NCBI GenBank assembly: GCA_036939355.1
Contig: JALLAP010002035.1
Location: 1-10,510 of the forward strand
DNA: 10,510 bases
Direction: 5' to 3'
Source of the DNA: Thalassiosira profunda
Lineage: Eukaryota > Bacillariophyta > Thalassiosirophyceae > Thalassiosirales > Thalassiosiraceae
Shown here: piece by piece, positions 1 to 6,855 of the stretch
Layout: each line of letters opens with the position of its first letter
Numbering within the stretch: position 1 is the first letter of the stretch
Position numbers and translations under genes: made by a program
Notes under the pieces: generated by a model
What the model was told of the DNA's origin: nothing
Databases searched by the model: none
Seen by the model: only the letters and a program-made list of their open reading frames with translations

Positions 1-537
1 CTTTTGCTTTTGTGCACACTGGCCGGTGCGAGGTGCCGCCTGCATTGCTTTTGCGTTGGAGCAACGGTCTCGCCTGGCGCTACGCGCCTACAACTCGACC
101 AGAAGTGTGGGAATCCTAACCCAAAGATTGCAATTTTATGGTCCCAAAATTACCACTGGAGCTGTATCACAAGTGTCTTGGGACAGCTGCTTGAGAAGTT
201 TGGACAACTTGAGGGGGTGACTTTAGTTGGGTAATGCACTCAACTGCCACATCAACTGCCCTGGGGTCAGGAGACAAAATATACACGTACCAATGTTAGG
301 ACAAGGAGGCACGATTACTTTTTGTATTGAGATATTTTACTGCAAATTTCTACCCCGTCGGATCGGCCCACCAGAGGTGCCCAAGATGGTGAAGGCCTCC
401 ATAGGTAGCCAAGCCCTCTCCGCTCCTCCTCACTGCACAATAACCCAACAAAGCCGCCGGCGCCAACAGAGGACGAGCCGGCGTTGACACCGCCGATATC
501 GCGGGATCTTGGGCCGCCATCGCCCACAAAACACATC
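1..537. other. Unassigned upstream region of the HSF-type gene
   Basis: I see no gene I can support in this stretch. Short open frames cover parts of 1-234 in two frames, but neither shows a recognisable domain, and one of them lacks an ATG start. The first 350 nt are noticeably less GC-rich than the coding blocks, while about 350-537 turns GC-rich and probably holds the promoter and 5' UTR of the gene that starts at 538. A 7-bp inverted pair (gtcccaa at 141-147, ttgggac at 178-184) is present but could be chance. The left end could in principle contain the 3' end or UTR of a gene lying outside the window; nothing here decides that. Confidence 0.5.
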
Positions 538-1767
538 ATGATCTCCAACATGAACCGACCCGGCGAATCGTCGGACCTGCTGTTCGCGAACTACCACTCC
601 GCCGCCGCCGACGCCGTCCATCCCGGCCCCGTCCGCCGGACCTCCCTCACCGGCTCGCCTACCACCTCCCTCGACGCCTCCGCCCGCAGCCAGGGCACCC
701 ACGGCACCGTCGACCCCGACGTCCGCTCTTTCCCCCTCGTCCTGCACGCCCTCGTCTCCGATCCCGCGTCCGACGCAGTCGTCCACTGGCTCCCCTGCGG
801 GACCCGCTTCGTCATCGCCGACAAGGACGCCTTCTCCAGCGAGTGGCTGCCCAGATACTTTGGCACGCGCGGTGGAGGGAACACCAAGTTCACCTCCTTT
901 ACCCGAAGGCTGAAGCGGTGGAAGTTCGAGCGGGTGCCTTCGGGACGGGAGATGGGGGCGTACTACCACGAGCTGTTTTTGAGGGGACATCCGGAATTGG
1001 CGAAGACGATTTTGTATCCCTTGAAGGGGGGCGCGGCGGTGGCGGCGGCGGGGGGCGGCAAGGCGGCAAAGAAGTCCCCGGCCGTGCCCCGGGCGCAGCG
1101 GCGGGCGTCGACCGGGTCGATCATGCCCCATGCCCTGGCGGCCGCCCGGGAGTTGGACCTGGAGGAGCTGGCGGCGGACCTATCGCCCATGCCCCTCAAG
1201 GGCCCGTTGGGAGTTGACGAGGGGGACATCCTCCCCATGCCATTCATGCAGGAGGATATCATCGATGCCCTGGACGGTCTCGGTGAACCCTCGCCTCATG
1301 TGACGCCGTCACTTAGTGCCCAGACGGCCTCCACGGTGGTTTCGAACGCTTCTTCGTTCTTGCTGCCTCCGCCCGCGCTGTCCAGTGATGTCGGTTGGGG
1401 CGGGGCACAAGATATGGGTGGGGTCAGTGGGATGGCTGCACCCTCGCTGATGCGTCCCGGATACATGCGTCGCCACTCCACAACGATGGACAACGTGAAC
1501 GCGGCAACCCTGGCGATGATGGCGAATGCCAATGGCTGGTTGAACAATCCTCAACCCTCGCAGCTGATGGGGACCAATTTTGGGAGCAACCAGGGAATGG
1601 CAGTCAGTGCCACCGTTGGCTCGGGCGATGTGTCTGGAAGCAATCCGCTCTCACAAGCGGAGGATACCGCAACTGAAGAAGACACAAAAGACCTGTTCAA
1701 CCTCTCAAAGGAATTCAGCTTCGACGACTTGAAGGCACTCTCTCCGTTGATCGATCCATTCACGTAA
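538..1767 (+). CDS. Heat-shock-factor-type (HSF) DNA-binding transcription factor, diatom-like divergent form
   Basis: Predicted nuclear transcription factor of 409 aa with no intron. The HSF DNA-binding domain spans about residues 64-160: S-F-P-L-V-L-H-A-L-V-S-D opens helix 1, and the recognition-helix region reads K-F-T-S-F-T-R-R-L-K-R-W-K-F. It is followed by G-A-Y-Y-H-E-L-F-L-R-G-H-P, the ending typical of stramenopile HSFs. Compared with classical HSFs (S-F-V-R-Q-L-N-x-Y-G-F), the helix is more basic, and a Gly-rich insert (G-T-R-G-G-G, 109-114) precedes it. I see no heptad-repeat trimerisation domain after the DNA-binding domain; instead there is an Ala/Gly/Lys linker (163-180) and a low-complexity tail. 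The last 35 residues are acidic with Phe/Leu pairs and look like an activation segment (inference). The frame stays open upstream of 538 but only through a TTG, so the ATG at 538 is preferred; ATG 550 is an alternative. Diatoms carry many HSF-type genes, so the target cannot be inferred. Confidence 0.9.
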   Translation: MISNMNRPGESSDLLFANYHSAAADAVHPGPVRRTSLTGSPTTSLDASARSQGTHGTVDPDVRSFPLVLHALVSDPASDAVVHWLPCGTRFVIADKDAFSSEWLPRYFGTRGGGNTKFTSFTRRLKRWKFERVPSGREMGAYYHELFLRGHPELAKTILYPLKGGAAVAAAGGGKAAKKSPAVPRAQRRASTGSIMPHALAAARELDLEELAADLSPMPLKGPLGVDEGDILPMPFMQEDIIDALDGLGEPSPHVTPSLSAQTASTVVSNASSFLLPPPALSSDVGWGGAQDMGGVSGMAAPSLMRPGYMRRHSTTMDNVNAATLAMMANANGWLNNPQPSQLMGTNFGSNQGMAVSATVGSGDVSGSNPLSQAEDTATEEDTKDLFNLSKEFSFDDLKALSPLIDPFT

Positions 1768-2138
1768 AAGCGTCTCTCTGCAGATGGCATAGAGTTGCCG
1801 GCTTATTTTTCATAACCTGTTTGACTTGACTGCGAATGTACAATAAGGGGAGGGGCAATACAGAAGAGGGAGCCGGGAGAAGTGGAGCACTCAGAATAAG
1901 TTAACTAAAGCCACAAATCCGCCCTTGCAACAAAGTTCTCTGTTCCTTTGTGAGCTCTTCTTAGGAAGAGCTTGTTCACCTTACTCATGTGGGTTCATTG
2001 AATTCAGGCAACAGTCTCGACATGCATACTGCCTATTACCAACTTATCACATCTGGACCCACTCTCTACCAAATGCTTCTTCAAGTTCACCTTTGCATCA
2101 AGTCATAGCAACACCAGTATCCAATTCACTGCCTCACA
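1768..2138. other. Convergent 3' intergenic region
   Basis: The stretch separates the TAA of the HSF-type gene from the TAG of the DnaJ gene on the opposite strand, so it should hold both 3' UTRs. It is less GC-rich than the flanking coding sequence. AATAA-containing stretches occur near 1841 and 1895 and could serve polyadenylation of the plus-strand gene, but stramenopile poly(A) signals are weakly defined. A stable-looking hairpin lies at 1953-1972 (listed separately). The open frame on the plus strand that runs into the DnaJ gene shows no domain and is treated as chance. Confidence 0.6.
1953..1972. repeat. Inverted repeat / stem-loop, 8-bp perfect arms
   Basis: AGCTCTTC (1953-1960) and GAAGAGCT (1965-1972) are perfect reverse complements around the 4-nt loop TTAG. 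With a G-T pair and a 2-nt bulge the stem can extend outward (GTGA at 1950-1953 toward TCAC at 1976-1979). It lies between convergent genes, so it would be transcribed in one or both 3' UTRs. A role in 3' end formation or RNA stability is only a possibility. Confidence 0.5.
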
Positions 2139-3503
2139 CTACTGAAAGAATCCGCTCTTCTTTCCTGCCTTCTTCTCCTGCAATTCCTGCAGCTTCTCCA
2201 CCAACTCCTTCTCCTCCTTCGACACGCTGCTTGGGATTTCGATCTTCATCGTCACGTAATGATCTCCGCGTTTGTTCACGTCGCCCAGCACCGGGGCGCC
2301 GTTGCCCTTGAGCCGCATCACCTGCTCTGGCTGCGTGCCGGGAGGGACCTTGATGGTCACCTCTCCATCGACCACGGGCACCTTAAGCGAGGCTCCCAAT
2401 ATGGCATCGACGTACGATATCGTGGCGTCCGAGTAAATCTCCGGTCCCTCCCGTCGGAAGTTGGCATCCGACTTCACCTTGAGGAAGATGTACAAATCGC
2501 CGGCAGGTCCCCCGTTTGGTCCAGCGTCGCCCTCGGACCGGACCCGGAGCTTGTTCCCGTCCTCGACGCCCGGGGGAATGTCCACCTTGATCTGCTTCGT
2601 CTTGCTCACCGTCCCCTCTCCGGAACAGGTGCCGCAGTACTCCTCGACCTTTTGCCCCGTGCCCCGACAGGACGCGCACGTTTGCTGCGTTTGGAAGTTG
2701 CCCAGCGGGGTGCGCGTCACCTGCATCGTCACGCCGACGCCGTTGCACGCGGAGCAGGTGCTGACCTTGGCCCCGGGCTTGACGCCCGAGCCGCTGCAGG
2801 TGCCGCACGTCTCGAGGTGGCGGATGCGCACCTTTTCTTCGCCACCGAACACGGCCTTCTTGAAGTCGAGCTCCAGGTCGAATCGAAGATCATCGCCCGC
2901 CATGGGCCCCGATCGCCGTCCTCCCCGGCCGCCGCGCCCGCCAAACCCGGCGCCCGCCGGACCGCCCGGCCCTCCGCCGCCGAAGAAGGTGTCGAAAATG
3001 TCGCCCAAATCCACCTCCTGGCTGAAGCCCGCGCCGCCGAAGGGGCTGCCGTACCCGTACGGTCCGCCCCCCTCACTGGCCGCGGAACTCCCCACACCGG
3101 CCTCTCCGAACATGTCGTACTTCTTCCGCTTGTCGTCATCACTAAGAACCTCGTACGCCCGATTGACCTCCTGGAATTCGGTGGTGGTGTCCTTGCCGGG
3201 GTTGGCGTCGGGGTGGTACTTCTTGGCCAGCTTGCGGTACGCGCTCTTGATTTCCGAGGCCTCGGCGCTACGGGACACGCCGAGGATGCTGTAAAAGTCC
3301 CGTCCGGGGGAGGTGCGGGAGGACATGCGAAGGGAGGTCGAGGATGCGGAGGTGCATCGCGGTTCGTGTTGGTGGGTGGTAGATTTGCAAAAGGGGTTGG
3401 GCGCGGCGGGTGATGCCGTTAGCGGTTGCGATGGGAACGACGCCGGCGAAAAGGCCGCGACGGCGGCGGCGCTAAGGGCGAGCGCCAGCGGGAAGGACCT
3501 CAT
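2139..3503 (-). CDS. dnaJ: Class I DnaJ/Hsp40 co-chaperone, plastid-targeted
   Basis: Full-length class I DnaJ, 454 aa, intronless. It would stimulate the ATPase of a partner Hsp70 (DnaK) and deliver unfolded clients. Residues 1-17 form a signal peptide; the predicted cleavage is A-A/F-S-P (17/18), followed by a Ser/Thr-rich, acid-poor stretch to about 62. This matches the bipartite ASAFAP-type address for secondary plastids. The J domain covers about 68-132 with H-P-D at 97-99, followed by a Gly/Phe region (133-203) ending in a Gly-Arg cluster. Four intact CxxCxGxG zinc motifs start at Cys233, Cys250, Cys276 and Cys290. The C-terminal substrate-binding domains run to about 430, then a Lys/Glu-rich tail. 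The T-R-T-P-L-G-N-F-Q spacer between zinc motifs 2 and 3 resembles bacterial and cyanobacterial DnaJ rather than cytosolic Ydj1 types, and there is no CaaX box. Mitochondrial import is the alternative but fits the N-terminus less well. ATG 3503 is needed for the signal peptide. A two-unit heat-shock element abuts the start. Confidence 0.95.
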   Translation of the reverse strand: MRSFPLALALSAAAVAAFSPASFPSQPLTASPAAPNPFCKSTTHQHEPRCTSASSTSLRMSSRTSPGRDFYSILGVSRSAEASEIKSAYRKLAKKYHPDANPGKDTTTEFQEVNRAYEVLSDDDKRKKYDMFGEAGVGSSAASEGGGPYGYGSPFGGAGFSQEVDLGDIFDTFFGGGGPGGPAGAGFGGRGGRGGRRSGPMAGDDLRFDLELDFKKAVFGGEEKVRIRHLETCGTCSGSGVKPGAKVSTCSACNGVGVTMQVTRTPLGNFQTQQTCASCRGTGQKVEEYCGTCSGEGTVSKTKQIKVDIPPGVEDGNKLRVRSEGDAGPNGGPAGDLYIFLKVKSDANFRREGPEIYSDATISYVDAILGASLKVPVVDGEVTIKVPPGTQPEQVMRLKGNGAPVLGDVNKRGDHYVTMKIEIPSSVSKEEKELVEKLQELQEKKAGKKSGFFQ

Positions 3504-3504
3504 C

Positions 3505-3514
3505 GTTCTGGAAG
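3505..3514 (-). promoter_or_regulatory. Two-unit heat-shock element next to the DnaJ start codon
   Basis: TTC at 3506-3508 and GAA at 3511-3513 form the nTTCnnGAAn core of a heat-shock element, two nucleotides upstream of the DnaJ ATG. A third inverted unit is missing on both sides, so it is a minimal site. Its placement probably puts it in the 5' UTR or at a very short leader, which is unusual for a bound element. Only six bases are fixed, so chance occurrence is quite possible. Confidence 0.35.
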
Positions 3515-3784
3515 GTGGCTGATGTTAATCGGGCCCGATTTGCAATTCGACGCGGAGCGGACACAAGATGTGCACACAATCTCAGCCGATTCGATCTGGA
3601 TGCGGGAGGGGCGTTACGCCGTAGGGCAGAGCGCCGTCTATCTGGCAATCGATGGGTGCAGGGGCGATGCAATTGGAGTGGTCCTGGGAGGGGTCCATCG
3701 ACTTCGGCGATGGTTGGCGCGGGAGGTGAATGACGTGGAACGCGAGGAACGAGTGGCGGTGGCGGAGGCGGACAACTCAAAAAA

Positions 3785-3814
3785 TCGACTTGCCAGTCGA
3801 GCTCTAGTCGCGAC
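3785..3814. repeat. Small dyad cluster upstream of the CFAP53-like start
   Basis: TCGACT (3785-3790) and AGTCGA (3795-3800) form an inverted repeat with a 4-nt spacer, followed seven bases later by the 8-bp palindrome GTCGCGAC (3807-3814). Both lie 48-77 nt before the ATG at 3862 and may be protein-binding sites of the promoter. The arms are short, and no known factor is recognised. Confidence 0.3.
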
Positions 3815-3861
3815 CGTTTCAGCCGTTTCTTCTCTCAACCCCCCTCTCCTCTTTCCTGAGG

Positions 3862-5450
3862 ATGGCGGCGCATCCCAAGGCCACGGCCGACCGGCTCCGA
3901 TTACGCCGGGAAGCCGAGGAGCGACGCCTTACCGAGACCAACGCGTTCATCGACCAGCACGAGCACACCACCCGACGCCAATCATGGGAGAACCGCACAC
4001 AGAAAGCAATCGAGCAGCGGGAGGTTGACGAGATCACTCGTAAGTTGCTCCGTGAAGATGAGCAAGACCTCGAACGCAGGCGGCAGGAGTTGCAATCGCT
4101 GTACAGCGGTGAGTTTGGCGGACTGTTGGTATTAGCATTACATAAACCGGTTGCCGCGCCCCCTCACAACTCTCTCCACACCCTGCATTCATGCAGAAGA
4201 GTTGGAGGGATGGAAAAAGAAATTGCGCGACACGCTGGAGGTGACACCCCAGGAGCGAATGGAGCAGATTAGAACGCGAGCCTACGCGCTCAAGGAGAAG
4301 CGAGAGGCGGAGCGAGAGCAATTTGTCAAGGAATGCTACGAGCGGCAGTGGCGAGATGCCTGCGACGACCTTCGTGCGTTCGAGTCCAAGGCCACGTTGG
4401 AGCGCATCGTGAAGGACCGAGCGGCTCTGAGCGAGAGCAAGCGGCTCCACGAGCAAGAGCGAGAGAGGTCTGGTGACGACGATGTGGATGGAATGTGTCT
4501 CATCTCCAAGGACGAAAGCGACGAGCAACGGGCGCAAGCCATCAAAAATGCGAGGTTCCGGCAGACGCTCGACCACCAAGTGGAAATGAAAAGAGCGCAG
4601 GCCGAAGCCAACAGGGCTCGCACACGGCTTGAAGAAGAAGAAAACCAGCGAAGGCTGGCGCAGCAAGAAGAGGAGGCACAGGAAGCTGCACGGCGCTTGG
4701 AAGAGAAGGCGAGGAAAGAGGGCGAGGAGATATACCGTGAAACGAGAGAGCGCGCCGCGGACAACGAGGAGAAACGTCGGTTGGAGCGAGAGGCCAACTT
4801 GGTCGTATTGGAACGAGCCATCGACAAAGAGCGGAGAGAAATCGAGGCCGAGGAGGCCAAGAAGGAGGATGGCAAAGAGGCCGCTGCCGAATACGTCGCA
4901 TGCCTTCGTGAGCAGGCCCTCGCAGAGGAAAAGGAGACGGACGAGCTTAACAAGATTCGAGACGCCGAACTGGGCCGCATGGAAAGACTGAGGGACGAGA
5001 AGCTTCGGCAAGAAGACGAGAAGAGACGGCGGTGGATGGAAGAGGTAAGTGTAGTCGGAGCAACGTGGTTGCCCAGTGCGTTCAAGCATAGCTTCTCTCA
5101 CATCTTGTGCACATTTTGCGTAGGTCGATGTTTCGAGGCAACAGCAGATCAAACGGCGGCAAGAAGGGATCGAGGCGCTTCGTCGGAGCGAAGAGCAAGA
5201 GGCGGCCGCCATCAAGGCGGCCCTGCTGCGCGCCGAAGAGGCTGACAGGGTAGAGGCGGAGAGGGCGGCCGCCTTGCGAATGGAGGTCACGGTCGAAAAC
5301 AAAGCGACAATCGAAGCGAGAGCCAAGGCGAAGGAGATGGGGCCCCACGAGAAGCGCCAGGCTCAGAATCGAATCCAACAGGACGAGCGCGAGTATCAAA
5401 AGAGACTGGAGGAGCAGAAGAGCAGCATTGGAGTTCGCAGCCTCATTTGA
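3862..5450 (+). CDS. CFAP53: CFAP53/CCDC11-like ciliary coiled-coil protein (three exons)
   Basis: Join of 3862-4108, 4197-5044 and 5124-5450 gives 473 aa, close to the size of animal CFAP53 (about 510). CFAP53 is a microtubule inner protein of the axonemal doublet and belongs to the trichohyalin-plectin-homology (TPH) group with MNS1 and CFAP45. The protein is nearly all charged alpha-helix, rich in Glu, Arg, Lys and Ala. CFAP53-like landmarks are the T-P-Q-E-R-M-E-Q-I-R-x-R-A-Y-A-L-K-E-K-R-E block (99-119), the F-V-K-E-C-Y-E-R-Q-W-R-D-A-C-D-D-L-R block (125-142), and the R-R-R-W-M-E-E-V block at the second splice junction. The TPH region is about 125-455. Both introns have strong donors (GTGAGT, GTAAGT) and AG acceptors, and splicing restores the helix (Y-S/E-E-L-E-G-W; M-E-E-V/D-V-S-R). 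ATG 3862 opens the frame. In a diatom such a gene implies flagellated gametes. MNS1 or another TPH member is the alternative assignment. Confidence 0.8.
4109..4196 (+). other. Intron 1 of the CFAP53-like gene
   Basis: 88-nt GT-AG intron with donor GTGAGT and acceptor TGCAG, preceded by a pyrimidine-rich stretch. It is phase 1: the last base of exon 1 (G4108) joins AA at 4197-4198 to make a Glu codon. Retention would end the protein at a stop at 4270-4272 after a proline- and histidine-containing stretch unlike the rest of the protein. Confidence 0.85.
5045..5123 (+). other. Intron 2 of the CFAP53-like gene
   Basis: 79-nt GT-AG intron with donor GTAAGT and acceptor CGTAG. It is phase 0, between GAG (5042-5044) and GTC (5124-5126). 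Without splicing the frame passes through a Phe/Cys/His-rich stretch and ends at 5245; with splicing the Glu/Arg/Gln-rich helix continues for 108 residues to the TGA at 5448-5450. Confidence 0.85.
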
Positions 5451-5889
5451 CTCTTGAGCTGGGATACCGCAGCGGGAACGCTTCATAATCAAGCAATGTT
5501 GTGCAAGTTGTTCCGGAAATCCTATCTCCAAAGCGCAATTTCTCTGCAATCCTTTCTCTCATCTTCGCCAGGCAACGAGGCCTTTGCTCGCGTCTCGTGT
5601 GCGGTTGTCTTCTCTTTTGCAGGTGTCCACAAGTTCTTGTGGACAGCCACGGACATAGAGGGCGCTTGTTGTTGAGTCAGCGATCAGCGAGACAGGCGAG
5701 AGAGGACGAACTGGCCTCCTCCGCACGCACGACGGCGACGCTCTCTCCTCCTCATCACAATACCCTGTCGCTCCATAGGTATCGCACTCTTCCCCCGAGC
5801 GGCCGTCTATCTGCGCCTGCAACCCGCCGACGCTGTAATCGGCAGCTGTCGTCGAGTCGGTGCAGCTGCCGCATTGGCCCGTCATTAAG
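5451..5889. other. Intergenic region between two tandem plus-strand genes
   Basis: These 439 nt hold the 3' UTR of the CFAP53-like gene and the promoter and 5' UTR of the unknown secreted or plastid protein. Short frames in it show no domain. Features of note are a perfect dyad at 5624-5645, a TTTTGCAG stretch at 5615-5622 that looks like a 3' splice acceptor just before the dyad (no convincing donor found upstream), and a CT-rich tract near 5742-5754. An in-frame TAA at 5836-5838 separates it from the next gene's ATG. Confidence 0.6.
5624..5645. repeat. Perfect inverted repeat with 10-bp arms and 2-nt centre
   Basis: The arms TGTCCACAAG (5624-5633) and CTTGTGGACA (5636-5645) are exact reverse complements separated by TT. 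It lies about 245 nt upstream of the ATG at 5890 and 174 nt after the CFAP53-like stop. As DNA it looks like a site for a dimeric regulator; as RNA the 2-nt centre is too tight, so the innermost pairs would open. Which gene it serves is unknown. Confidence 0.65.
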
Positions 5890-6837
5890 ATGAAGATTGC
5901 AACCATCGCCCTCGCCCTCTCCGTCGCGTCCAAACAGAGCACGGTGCACTCTTACGCGTGCATTGCAACTAGCTCAACCTCTGGGCGCCGGCTGGGCAGA
6001 ATCCCAACGTCGTCTGCGGCTGCATTCTCGCGGGCGCGCCGCCCGCATCGCACCGCATGTTCTTTGGCAGCGACGTCGTCGGCAGAAACAGAAACCGAGC
6101 AACCCACATCGGGAACGACGTTTTGGAAAGCCCGGCAAGATTGCTGGCGGCCCGACGTCCGCGACGTCGAAAAGATATCTTGGGGGAAGCCGGCCAGCAA
6201 AAAGGGCAAGAAGACCGGATCTCGTGGAGTGCCACACCGACTGAACGAGGAGGAGCGTCGCGCATTCGATCAAGCACGACGCCAGGGATTTCTGCAGGTC
6301 ACTGGATCGTCGTGGCGGTCGCAACGAAGGGATGCCCCGCTTCTCAACTCGTATCGAAGCTTGATGGACGCGAGGGGCCGACCGTCGATTGTGCTCCACA
6401 AATTGTCACCTAATTCCTCGGGCGGCGTTGACCACGGTGACCGTCTGGTAGTGGATCTTTCGCCCTTGAGACTGCCGAGTGACTTTGAACGGGTTGAGAG
6501 CGAGTTGGCGAAGAGAATGGAGAGCGAGTTCAGCGTTGTCAGTGATACAATGGAGCCAGAGGATGAGCAAAGTGACGGAAGCATGTCAATAGAGGAAAGC
6601 GCTCTGGTGGACGAGGAGACTGCCGTCAGTGATGAGAGTGATTACGAGACTCGTCCCATCTACCAGTTGCAACCCCACTTTGTGTGTTGGAATGTGAGCC
6701 GACAGCAGGGCAAAGCCATTGGGAAGTATCTCGGGCAGCTATTTGACAACGTAGAGGAAAAAGCAATGAAAAGTCGCAAGCCAAAGGGCGTCAAGCCTGG
6801 CAGAGGAAGGCGCCACGGAGGGTATGGCATAGGATAA
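5890..6837 (+). CDS. Unknown protein with signal peptide, possibly plastid-targeted
   Basis: 315 aa, intronless, function not recognised. ATG 5890 is the first in frame after a TAA at 5836-5838. Residues 1 to about 21 look like a signal peptide (M-K-I-A-T-I-A-L-A-L-S-V-A-S), and about 22-65 is a Ser/Ala/Arg-rich, acid-poor stretch like a transit peptide. Together they suggest plastid import through the secretory system, although the residue after cleavage would be Tyr rather than the usual Phe. The core at about 93-174 is basic and aromatic, with V-E-K-I-S-W-G-K-P (93-101), G-S-R-G-V-P-H-R-L-N (110-119), G-S-S-W-R-S-Q-R-R-D-A-P (139-150) and Y-R-S-L-M-D-A-R-G (155-163), and looks like a conserved fold. 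An acidic linker (212-254) separates it from a C-terminal block with P-H-F-V-C-W-N-V and R-Q-Q-G-K-A-I-G-K-Y-L-G-Q-L-F (262-285) and a Lys/Arg/Gly tail. The basic core and tail could bind nucleic acid (inference). It ends 18 nt from the convergent neighbour. Confidence 0.75.
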   Translation: MKIATIALALSVASKQSTVHSYACIATSSTSGRRLGRIPTSSAAAFSRARRPHRTACSLAATSSAETETEQPTSGTTFWKARQDCWRPDVRDVEKISWGKPASKKGKKTGSRGVPHRLNEEERRAFDQARRQGFLQVTGSSWRSQRRDAPLLNSYRSLMDARGRPSIVLHKLSPNSSGGVDHGDRLVVDLSPLRLPSDFERVESELAKRMESEFSVVSDTMEPEDEQSDGSMSIEESALVDEETAVSDESDYETRPIYQLQPHFVCWNVSRQQGKAIGKYLGQLFDNVEEKAMKSRKPKGVKPGRGRRHGGYGIG

Positions 6838-6855
6838 GGCTGTGAATTGCACCAA
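6838..6855. other. 18-nt gap between convergent stop codons
   Basis: The TAA of the unknown protein gene (6835-6837) and the TAA of the SART3-like gene (6856-6858, minus) are 18 nt apart. Any poly(A) site for either gene must lie inside the other gene's coding sequence, so the mature transcripts should be complementary at their 3' ends. Confidence 0.85.

Larger units (their letters stand above)
3504..3861. promoter_or_regulatory. Divergent intergenic promoter region (DnaJ on the minus strand, CFAP53-like gene on the plus strand)
   Basis: These 358 nt lie between two outward-facing ATGs, so they must contain both promoters and 5' UTRs. Visible elements are a heat-shock element at 3505-3514, an inverted CCAAT (ATTGG) near 3673, a TGACGT bZIP/CRE-like core at 3731-3736, and a dyad cluster at 3785-3814. 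The last 40 nt before 3862 are pyrimidine-rich, as is common around initiator regions in compact genomes. No TATA box is evident. No transcription start can be fixed from sequence alone. Confidence 0.6.

Noticed and set aside
4..234. Short plus-strand open frames at the left edge as genes
   Set aside because: They overlap in two frames, one begins at a non-ATG codon, and neither shows a domain or coding-like composition matching the neighbours.
484..537. N-terminal extension of the HSF-type protein from a TTG
   Set aside because: Nuclear genes of this kind start at ATG; the first in-frame ATG is 538 and the added 18 residues have no domain.
1925..2311. Plus-strand open frame across the HSF-DnaJ intergenic region
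   Set aside because: It starts at a non-ATG codon, is Ser/Pro/His-rich, and runs into the DnaJ coding sequence on the opposite strand.
2259..3413. Plus-strand open frame (384 codons) opposite the DnaJ gene
   Set aside because: The minus strand encodes a complete, clearly recognisable DnaJ; the plus-strand product is low-complexity and a result of high third-position GC.
4034..5326. Long minus-strand open frame (430 codons) opposite the CFAP53-like gene
   Set aside because: Its Leu/Phe/Ser/Arg-rich product is the expected complement of a Glu/Lys/Arg-rich coiled coil, and it crosses both introns; no domain is visible.
5860..5889. N-terminal extension of the unknown protein from a GTG
   Set aside because: GTG starts are not expected here, and the ATG at 5890 places the hydrophobic signal peptide at the very N-terminus.
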